Origin: Chaetoderma sp. LZ-2023a | Taxonomy: Eukaryota > Mollusca > Caudofoveata > Chaetodermatida > Chaetodermatidae | DNA: 64,000 nt | Reading direction: 5' to 3' | NCBI GenBank assembly: GCA_034401795.1 | Contig: CM067372.1 | Location: 19,631,722-19,695,721, forward strand | Part shown: piece after piece, positions 54,989-64,000 of the stretch | How the letters are laid out: each line of letters starts with the position of its first letter | Position numbering within the stretch: position 1 is the first letter of the stretch | Made by a program: the position numbers and the translations under genes | Notes under the pieces: model-generated | Databases searched by the model: none | What the model was told of the DNA's origin: nothing | Seen by the model: only the letters and a program-made list of their open reading frames with translations

Positions 54989-55997
54989 GTTACAGTTACA
55001 TTGAACTATGTCAGTTACAGTTACATTTGTTGAGCCATGTAACTAGTTACATTTCAGTTACTTTGCTTAATGTAACTAAAGTTACATTTCAGTTGCATTA
55101 GTTCCTTTGACTGATAATTATTATGAAGGACTATGTGAACATCAAGATCATCATAAAAGGTGTAATGTACTCAACCAAATTGAGATATCTATAGTAGAAA
55201 CAAAATACCACTATAACCGCTGATATAATATACTGACAGAACTGAATCCATTTCAGATATAAAATATAAAACCTGCTGAAAATTCTTTAATAAATTTGAC
55301 TGAATGTTGTTGCTGCCATATGCAGTAACAAATTTCATTCAACTTGTTTCCAAAATAATAAGACACTAGTTTAATTCCACAGCCTTCATAGATGTACATA
55401 TATATATATTTCTTCCTCTAACCCTTTCAACCCAGACACTATATAACAAACATTAATCGTATTGTAAGAAATAATTGGTTGAATGTTTTGAAATGTCTGA
55501 AAGCTTTGCTACCATAGGTATCGACATTTAAATTAGTTTCAGTGTTCAACAGATTTCCTTAGAGCATTGACTTTCTATGATAAGATAATCTGCCATCTAC
55601 CAGGGGGTAATATAAGTTTCCAGTGAGATTAGCTTACATATGTCCATCAGCTTTGATGTTTGCTCATTTTCAAATAGGAATTTTAGTTTTGTGAAAATAA
55701 TGTATTACTTTCTTGTCATTACACTAGTTTAATTCCACAGCCTTTATAAATTTTGTCTGATATGCCAAAATGGTTGATGGCTTGACTTTTATCAATGGCA
55801 TTCATTGTCCTTTAATCTTTATCAGCACACCTATGTGAATTGACCCTAGCTTGAGTATAATTGCTGAGCAATGATGTGCTAAGCTGGCTTAATCAATAGC
55901 ATATGAAGAAAAGAACAGGACATGCTGTTAACAAATACTGTGGCAGATTTTAACTTTCTTTACAATTCAAAATTTGGTATTTTTAATCCTTTTAACC

Positions 55998-56168
55998 CTT
56001 TAACACTAAAGCTGGACAAAACAGCTTTTGCAGTGGTTTTGAGAAATGTCCATTTTCAGACAAATATAAGATAGTGGTAAATTTTCTAAAACAATCTCAT
56101 GGTCTGCAAATGGACATTTTTAATGAGAAAGCTAGTTTTCTTCAACAAATTTAATCTTTAAAGGGTAA
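55998..56168. mobile_element. Palindromic MITE, best-preserved small copy
   Basis: Starts TTAACCCTTTAA-like and ends TTTAAAGGGTAA, so the outermost bases are inverted. The two halves (TGTCCATTTTCAGA / CTGCAAATGGACA) are also inverted relative to each other. About 170 bp, no coding. Confidence 0.65.
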
Positions 56169-56763
56169 CAGTTAATTCTATAATGATTTAGTAAACAACC
56201 TGTTTCTAAGCTACATTCTAGATTAATGTAAAAGCTGTATAAGAGTTTGATTAACGGTTGTTGTTGCCTGATGTAGCAACAATAACATTCAGATTATCAT
56301 TGCTAAAACATCACATATACAGATATAGAGTGGGTTAACCCTTTAATGGTCAAGAAATATCTGTTTTGTAGGCTACAGGATTATCATTTATATTTGAAAA
56401 TTTACCACTGGAATGACTGCCCCAATAATCAAGCCAGTCATTCTAATGGCAAATTTCTAAAATAAATATCACTGACGCTTGGAAATAAGGTTGTTGCTCA
56501 TGGCATCAACATCTTCCAGTAAGATTAGCATCAATATATTGAACAGCGTAGCTGAATGATTACATTGAAATTTGGATATTAGAGTGTCACATGTATAACA
56601 GTAGCTATGCCACAAATTAAGAAAATTGTAATAAATTTGGTAGATAAGTTTGAAATGTAACTGGTTACATTTCAGTTACTGTAACTAAAAAAATTCTTCA
56701 GTTACAAGTTACTTCAGTTACATGAAAAATGTAACTATGTTACAGTCAGTTACCCCAGCCCTG

Positions 56764-57945
56764 AAGCTAGGCCCATAAAGCTAGGCCATGCACTAGCCAT
56801 TGTCATAAAGCTAGGCCAATAAAGCTAAGCCATTCACTAATCATTGTCATAAAGTCAGGCCATGCACTAAGTCATTGTCATAAAGCTAGGCCATACACTA
56901 GTCATTGTCATAAAGCTAGGCCATGCACTCGTCATTGTCATAAAGCTAGGCCATGCACTAAGTCATTGTCATAAAGCTAGGCCATGCACTAGTCATTGTC
57001 ATAAAGCTAGGCCATGCACTAGTCATTGTCATAAAGCTAGGCCATGCACTCATCATTGTCATAAAGCTAGGCCATGCACTCGTCATTGTCTTAAAGCTAG
57101 GCCATGCACTCGTCATTGTCTTAAAGCTAGGCCATGCACTAGTCATTGTCTTAAAGCTAGGCCATGCACTCATCATTGTCATAAAGCTAGACCATGCACT
57201 AGTCATTGTCATAAAGCTAGGCCATGCACTAGTCATTGTCTTAAAGCTAGGCCATGCACTCATCATTGTCATAAAGCTAGGCCATGCACTAGTCATTGTC
57301 ATAAAGCTAGGCCATGCACTAGTCATTGTCATAAAGCTAGGCCATGCACTCGTCATTGTCATAAAGCTAGGCCATGCACTAGTCATTGTCATAAAGCTAG
57401 GCCATGCACTAGTCATTGTCATAAAGCTAGGCCATGCACTAGTCATTGTCATAAAGCTAGGCCATGCACTAGTCATTGTCATAAAGCCAGGCCATGCACT
57501 AGTCATTGTCATAAAGCCAGGCCATGCACTGGTCATTGTCATAAAGCTAGGCCATGCACTGGTCATTGTCATAAAGCTAGGCCATGCACTCGTCATTGTC
57601 TTAAAGCTAGGCCATGCACTAGTCATTGTCTTAAAGCTAGGCCATGCACTAGTCATTGTCTTAAAGCTAGGCCATGCACTAGTCATTGTCATAAAGCTAG
57701 GCCATGCACTAGTCATTGTCATAAAGCTAGGCCATGCACTAGTCATTGTCATAAAGCTAGGCCATTGTCATAAAGCTAGGCCATGCACTAGTCATTGTCA
57801 TAAAGCTAGGCCATGCACTAGTCATTGTCATAAAGCTAGGCCATGCACTAGTCATTGTCATAAAGCTAGGCCATGCACTAGTCATTGTCATAAAGCTAGG
57901 CCATGCACTGGTCATTGTCATAAAGCTAGGCCAATGAAACTAGGC
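56764..57945 (+). repeat. 30-bp satellite (CATTGTCATAAAGCTAGGCC...)
   Basis: About 39 units of 30 bp. Because 30 is a multiple of three, a 264-codon minus-strand frame (MTMTSAWPSF repeats) stays open; it is not a gene. Confidence 0.97.
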
Positions 57946-59317
57946 CATGTTAATTCTTATTTTGTTTGCTCACATATTAACCCAACATGAGCAGAATGAT
58001 TATGATGAAGTCATTGTGATTGATCAATCCAATTTTACAAACACGCCAACATCCTAGCCACCCGCTTCCATCTTGTCATTTCGTTGTCCTGCCCTTAAAG
58101 GAAAATGAAACATTGGGATTACATTTTTGAGCATCATCCATGTCTGCATCATCCTGGTGTGTGCATTAAATGTGTATTGTGGTAAGGCCTTATTCATCAA
58201 CACTGGTTCTTCCTATTACAATGAAGCGCTACAGACTAGGATACAATCTTCATTATTACCACTTTGAAGGTTGGAAAATTCTATTTTTACACTAGTATTT
58301 TTATATTCTGCAAATTTTTTGCATTAAATTTTTACTTTCCTTATTCAGCAAGGACTATTCAGATTCCAAAGAAACTGGATTATTTAGCCACACTGTCCAT
58401 GCCAGTATGGGGGTGGGGGTGGGGGGGGGGAATATTAGTGCTCATTTTTGTTTTAACCAGTGCTGTATTTATTAATTTACACAGAAATGTACAAGGCAAC
58501 TGCCAATTTTACTATCATTATATACTTGTACAACAAATGTAGAGTTTACAGACGTATTTAATCACTCGGCAATATCATTTTTAATTTCTTTGTTATTTTC
58601 ATCGCTATCAGTGTATTGTAGCAGCAGTTCACATTCAAGCACTTAAAGTAAGAATAGTTAAGCTGACAGCCATTATACAAGCTACATTTGTAACACATGG
58701 TTTGGATTACTGTAGAGTTCATGATAATGATGATAAACTGAACGATTCACCCATACGCAGAAATATTACATGCAGTTATGCAGTACTGGTAATCAGACCA
58801 TACAGGTACACATTGAACCAAGATGCATGCATACTATTATTGAGGGATTCGATGTGTCAATCACATGTCATAATGGACCCATCCAGTTTATCCATCAATC
58901 ATGACATCATAATGATGTTGTAAGATGAAGTCATAATTAATGATGTAGATAATTTCCTCACGAATGCTTACTTGATGACAGACTAAGTGTTGTTGTATGA
59001 ACTGTATGTCTTTACTATTTATTAATAATAAACATTCTGTTGAATATTTTGAAATTAATTTGACTGGGTGCAGCACCCAGTCAAATTAGTTTCAAAACAT
59101 TAACCTTAACCTGTAGTTTTCTGGAAATTGATCGTCCGGGAGTTCAGAGATCGATCAATCCGAACACTAGCGAAGTGTGGGTGGAACTTACCTAGAGATG
59201 GGCGGGGCATAGCTAAATGGATCCATCCATTACACCAATCTAATATTTAGCCGACTCCATGAGTACAGTAGCAGTTATGAATTCAGCGGACTATAACACG
59301 GTCTCAGCACGAGCGTA
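57946..59317. other. Intergenic, AT-rich
   Basis: No gene recognised. G-rich GGGGGTGGGGGTGGGG near 58408-58432. A 24-bp-arm palindrome centred at about 59076 with arms TTTGACTGGGTGC. Confidence 0.4.
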
Positions 59318-59510
59318 GCCATTTAATGGTCAAGCCAGGCAGAACTTACCCCCGAAGTGGTCATCAGAAATGGATATTTGCAACAGCAAGCCAAGAGGTT
59401 TAGCACTAGGATGGCTGGCTCATTAAACAAAACAGTCATTCAAGAGATTTAGCACTGGGATGGCTGACTCATTAAACAAGCCAGTCATTCAAGTGCTAAC
59501 ATTTTTAGCT
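59318..59510. mobile_element. Palindromic MITE (TTAACCCTTTAA family)
   Basis: Degenerate member with CATTTAATGGTCAAGCCAG and inverted GGCTGGCTCATTAAACAA/CCAGTCATTC pieces. Same family at 19640-19815, 38068-38293, 39803-40145, 40350-40592, 42530-42680, 55998-56168 and 56336-56470. Confidence 0.6.
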
Positions 59511-61922
59511 CACCTGGCCTGAAAGGCCAAGTGAGCTTATGTCGTGACAACCGTCCGTCAACCTTTCCTTTAAATGACTTCCTCTCAAGAACCGCTGGGC
59601 CAATTTCAATTATATTTGGCAGGAAGCATCCTTAGGGCATAGGGATCCGAGTTTGTTCAAATGAAGCTGATCGGCCAATTATGGTGGCAGCCATCTTGGA
59701 TTTTGGCTGATTTTCAGAAACGTCTAAAAATCTTCTCCGAAACCGCTTGAGGGATCGAAGGAAACCTCATGAAATATGATCTAGAGCAAGAGCTCAACCA
59801 AGTTTGTTCAAGGGAACTTAATTGGTCAAATAGTTCAGTGGCCATCTTGGTTGACCTAGTTTTAGCGAAAATAACTTCTCCAGAACCGCTGAAGGGATCA
59901 GGCCGAAATTAGGCAGATATGATTAGGGACTAAGGGCCAGTAAGGTTTGTTCAAGGGAAGTTGATCCGTAAAAAATCATGGCCGCCGTGGGCCAATCAAA
60001 ATATAGCATGTTTGGCAGGTATATTGGATTTTTTTATTTGATGGATTTTGAGGCTAAAATTAGTTTTATATAGGTTTTTGGGTATTCTGATCTCAAATTT
60101 GCAATTTTCGAAACTGTCGGATAAACGGTTTGGTGGCCATCTTGGATCATTTTCCCGCCAAAAGCTCCCATAGTAAAGCAATGGGAAATTTAAAATATCT
60201 CGAGAACTATTGGGTCGATTTCAATTATATTTGGCATGAAGCATCCTTAAGGCATAGAGATTCAAGTTTGTTCAAACAAACACGATCAGCCAATTTGGCC
60301 GGCGACCATCTTGGATTTCGGCCGATTTTTAGAAATGTCTTTAAAAATCATCATCTCCCAAACCATTTGAGGGACCGATTCAAAACTCACGAAATATGAT
60401 CTAGGGTAAGAGCTGAAACAAGTTTGTTCAAGGGAACTTGATTGACAAAATGGTTCAGCGGCCATCTTGGATGACCCAGTTTTCACAAAAACGACTTCTT
60501 CCCCAGAACCGCTGAAGCGATCAGGCCTAAATTTGTGACATATAATTAGCAACTAAGGGCGATTAATGTTTGTTCAAGAGAAGTTGATTCGTCAAAAAAC
60601 ATGACCGCGGTGGACCAATCAAAATATAGTGTTTGGCAGCTATATTGGATTTTTTTATTTGATGGATTTTGAGGCCGAAATTCGTTTTATATAGCTTTTT
60701 GGGTATTCTGATCTCAATTTGCAATTTTCAAAACTGTCAGATAAACGGTTTGGCAGCCATCTTGGATCATTTTCCCGCCAAAAGCTCCCATACAAAAGTA
60801 ATGGGAAATTTAAAATGTCTTGAGAACTACTGAGCCGATTTGAATTACAATTGTCAGGAGGCATCCTTATGGCATAGAGATTTCATTTTGTTCAAACAAA
60901 GCAAATCGGCCAATTGGCCATCTTGGATTTCGGCCGATTTTTAGAAATGTCTAAAAATCTCGTTCTCCGAAACGGCTTGGGGAATCGATTCAAAACTTAT
61001 GAAACCTCATCTAGGCAAAGAGAGTAAGCCAAGTTTGTTCACGGCGACTTGATTGACCGAATGGTTCGGCAGCCATCTTAGATGACCTAGTTTTCCCGAA
61101 AATGACTTCTCCAGAACCGCTGAATGGATCAGGCCAAAATTTGGGAGATATGATTAGGGACTAAGGGCTATTCAAGGGAAGTTGCTCCGTCAAAAAACAT
61201 GGCCGCTGTGGGCCAATCAAAATGTAGCGTGTTTGGCAGACATATTGGATTTTTTATTTGATGGATTTTGAGGCCAAAATTGGTTCTATATATGTTTTTG
61301 GGTATTCTGAGCTCAAATTTGCAATTTTCGAATTGGTTTGGCGGCCAGCTTGGATAATTTTCTCGTCAAAAGCTCCCATGCTAAAGCAATGGGAAATTTA
61401 AAATGTCTTCTCGAGAACTGCCAGGCCGATTTCAATTATATTTGGCAGGAAGCATCCTTAGGGCATAAGGATACAAGTTTGTTCAAATGAAACCGATCGG
61501 CCAATTTGCCCAGCGGCCATTTTGGACTTCGGCCAATTTCAGGAAATGTCTAAAAATCTTCTCCGAAACCGTGTGGGGAATCTTCATCTAGGCCATGAGG
61601 TAAGCCAAGTTTTTTCAAGAGGACTTGATTGACCAAATGGTTCGGCGACCATATTGGATGACCTGGTTTTCACGAAAATTACTCCTCCAAAACCGCTGTA
61701 GGGATCAGGCCAAAATTTGGGCCATTAAAATTTGTTCACGGGAGTTTGATCCATTAAAAAAACATGGCGCCGTGGGGAAATCAAAATGTAGTTTGTTTGC
61801 CGGCCATATTGCACTTGCAAAAATGTCCACACTCATTTAATTGACTGCTAAACCACACCAACAATTTTGACAAAAATTTATGGTGCTCCAGGTGAGCAAC
61901 ATAGGCCCCTTGGGTCTCTTGT
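59511..61922 (+). mobile_element. Long AGCTCACCTGG repeat-family member with internal ~600-bp tandem units
   Basis: Begins AGCTCACCTGGCC and ends CCAGGTGAGC plus CTCTTGTTAAAA. Four imperfect units of about 600 bp with landmarks GGATTTTTTTATTTGATGG (60024, 60650, 61240), AGAACCGCTGAA and GGCCATCTTGGA. Non-coding. Related copies at 41179-42135 and, inverted, at 36840-37500 and 61925-62320. Confidence 0.65.
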
Positions 61923-61924
61923 TA

Positions 61925-62320
61925 AAACAAGTGGCCTGTGTTGCTCACCTGGAACATCAAATAAAAAAATCCAATATGGGCGCCAATCACCCTACATTTT
62001 GATTGGTCCATGGCAGCCATGGTTTTTTTTACGAAAGAACTTCCCATGAGTAAACTTTAATGGCCCTAAGTGCCTAATCATATCTTCCAAATTTCAGCCC
62101 GATTCATTCAGCGGTTTCACGAAAACTAGGTCATTCAAAGATGGCCGCCGAAGCATTTGGCCATTCAAGTTGCCTTGAACAAACTTGGTTCAGCTGTTGC
62201 CCTAGATTATCTTTCACAAGTTTTCCCCCAGCAGTTTCGGAGATTCTAAATATAGGCCAAAAGCCAAGATGACAGCTGGCCAAATTGGCGGATCGGCTTC
62301 ATTTGAACAAAATTTTACGT
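61925..62320 (-). mobile_element. Inverted partial copy of the same repeat family
   Basis: Begins GTGGCCTGTGTTGCTCACCTGG, the reverse complement of the end at 61888-61915, so two copies meet head to head in a hairpin-like junction. Continues with AAAATCCAATATGGGCGCC and CGAAAACTAGGTCAT and fades near 62320. Confidence 0.65.
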
Positions 62321-63126
62321 CGTAAGGAAGTTATAGTATTAAGTTTATATCACTGTATAAACTATAGCGTGTAATGTGATTACAAATGTATTAACTTATT
62401 ATAATAGTGGACGATGAAGCTGGCCTTTGTCTTTATATTCTCATCTCACCTGCCAAACACGAAGCGAGATATTGATATTATTACCACTGGAAGAGGGTCA
62501 TTGCATTCGGATTTATCTGTCCAGAGTTGTATCTCAAAAACTACTCATCTGATTTGCCTCAAATTATAACATAACAAAGGCTGTTACTGTTTGAAGGGGA
62601 TCTCTACTTTAGCCGTGATCCATATTTAAAAATCCCCTATCCAGATTGGATCCAATTGAGGATCTATGGAGATCTTGGAAACTACTGGTCTGATTTGGCA
62701 TAAAATTTTAACACAAGAACAGGTGTGACTGTACACTAGGATGCTACAACTTGGGTCCTGATTTGGAAAATCACAAAAAATCTTGAATGTGACAAAAGCG
62801 AGAGGCTAAGGGTCTGCAATCTCTGCTTGCTCTTGTTGTTTCATATGCAACACACCTCCAGCACACAATGCGTCCATACATCAAGTTTAGTTCCCGTATT
62901 CCAGACTTCAAACTACGGCCTGGACAATAACTTTAGAGTATAATGTATCTAGTTTAGTTCCCGTATACAATGATCTCTTGAAACTATTGGCCTAGACAAA
63001 AATTATGTTCAGTGAACCATGAAAAAAGGCGGTGACTGTTCCACCAAAATTTTCACAAAGTATCCACATACCTAATTTTGCTAGTCCGTAAGACTCTAAA
63101 TTCCTGCTCCAGAAAACTGATTTTTA
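62321..63126. other. Intergenic, degenerate repeats
   Basis: No gene seen. Contains pieces of an ACTACTGGTCTGATTTGGC repeat also visible near 20040-20300 and 43470-43600. Confidence 0.4.
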
Positions 63127-63330
63127 TACCCCGCCAAAAAAATTGGTGGGGTATTATGTAATGGCGTGGTCCGGGTGGGCGGCAATGGTTTCCTGATGAT
63201 AACGCTGAAGTTTCAAAGCAATCTGATAAACGGTAACAGAGTTATCATCAGGAAACCACTCTGCCGCCAGTCTGGACCGCGTCATTGCATAAATAATACC
63301 CCGCCAATTTTTTTGGCAGGGTATAAAAAT
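63127..63330. repeat. Inverted repeat with ATACCCCGCC ends
   Basis: Bases 63127-63215 pair with 63240-63330; ends read ATACCCCGCCAAAAAAATTG. About 200 bp, MITE-like. Confidence 0.75.
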
Positions 63331-63333
63331 TGG

Positions 63334-64000
63334 TTGTTGGATTAGGTCTGGGGAAGAAAGCTATCGAAATTGACGATGATCCGGAATCCAAAATGGCCAC
63401 CAGCCACCGGTGGCCATCTTTAAAATTGGTTTCCGGATGATAAATCTGTTACTGCTTATCGGATTGCTTTGAAACTTCATAGGCTGGTTGGACTAGGGCT
63501 GGGGAGGAAAGCTATCGAAATTGACGCCAGTCCGAAATCCAAAATGGCCGCCACCCATCTTGAAAATTGTTTTCCGGATAATAAATCCGTTACTATTTAT
63601 CAAATTGTTTTGAAAGTTCCGAGGATGCCTGGACTAGGTTTGTGGAATAAACTTATTGAAATCGATGATGATCCTAAATCTAATATGGCCACCAGCGACC
63701 ATCTTGAAAATAGGTTTCTGAACAACTCCATTTCTGTTTTGTGGATTGCTTTGAAACTTCATAGGGTGACTAGACTACATCTGAGGAGCAAAACTATTGA
63801 AATAGATGATCCGAAATCCAACATGGCCGACAGCCACAAGTGGGAATCTTGAAAATTTGTTGCTGGACAATAACTCCATGGGCGTTTAGCAGATCAACTT
63901 GAAACTTCATAGGATGACAGGTTTAGGTCTGAGGAAGAAATCACTATTTTCTGATAGCTCATTCATTGGTTTGTCATGAGGGCGGGGTATTATGTGCCAT
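63334..64000 (+). repeat. ~150-bp tandem repeat adjoining the ATACCCCGCC element
   Basis: About four and a half imperfect units starting near 63334, 63484, 63634, 63775 and 63920, each with TTGAAACTTCATAGG and CCAAAATGGCC. The last bases GGCGGGGTATTATG resemble the ATACCCCGCC end, so the array may be part of a larger element that ends just past the window. Confidence 0.75.

Larger units (their letters stand above)
53302..56763. mobile_element. Non-autonomous DNA transposon with CAGGCCTGGGG ends and GTAAC-rich subtermini
   Basis: Left end CAGGCCTGGGGTCAGTTAC and right end, inverted, CAGGGCTGGGGTAACTG. Dense GTTACATTT/AATGTAAC motifs near both ends. The interior is AT-rich, non-coding, with two palindromic MITE copies (about 55998-56168, 56336-56470) and a nested Tc1 element. 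No target duplication could be confirmed because the right flank is satellite. Confidence 0.5.

Noticed and set aside
56958..57752. 264-codon minus-strand frame
   Set aside because: Translation of the 30-bp satellite (MTMTSAWPSF repeated).

Overview
The window is animal genomic DNA, most likely from a mollusc or a related invertebrate. It has spliced host exons, a Tc1-type transposon, a non-LTR retrotransposon, a Penelope-like element, a DIRS retrotransposon, a Polinton/Maverick virus-like element and many kilobases of satellite DNA. The organism call is inferred from this repeat mix. No bacterial operon or CRISPR structure was seen.

Layout. Positions 1-433 are the 3' end of a DIRS element. 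Positions 507-18515 are an 18-kb Polinton/Maverick (adintovirus-like) element with terminal inverted repeats and a 5-bp flanking repeat. It carries a broken protein-primed DNA polymerase B, a DDE integrase, a packaging-type ATPase, about a dozen unassigned genes on both strands, and a degenerate YqaJ/lambda-exonuclease-like nuclease sitting inside the right terminal repeat. Positions 20330-28985 are a minus-strand LINE split by a complete plus-strand DIRS element (21495-28546; Gag-like ORF, RT-RNase H, tyrosine recombinase). Positions 29.1-36.7 kb are a 20-bp and a 42-bp satellite, partly duplicated with an offset of 2,704 bp. Positions 36.7-43.8 kb hold host exons, minisatellites and palindromic MITEs. 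A 22-bp satellite (43.8-51.7 kb) is interrupted by a Penelope-like element with RT and GIY-YIG domains. The last 11 kb contain a hAT-like MITE, a Tc1 copy inside another non-autonomous element, a 30-bp satellite and long repeat families.

Host gene. Five plus-strand exons (19821-19894, 37918-37971, 40242-40342, 42305-42418, 52603-52773) encode the C-terminal part of a protein matching N-terminal asparagine amidohydrolase (NTAN1). The last four join in phase. One short exon expected between the first and second was not found. Most transposons and satellites after 19.9 kb therefore lie in NTAN1 introns.

Most interesting signals. Two separate start-site signatures appear inside the Polinton. A short box, GTTTAA-N8-TATA, lies just before at least ten gene starts, often as a shared bidirectional version between divergent genes. 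A different 58-bp element lies before the polymerase and the nuclease genes and is repeated in the termini. This looks like a two-class promoter system (replication versus other genes) in a virus-like transposon. It is an inference from sequence only.
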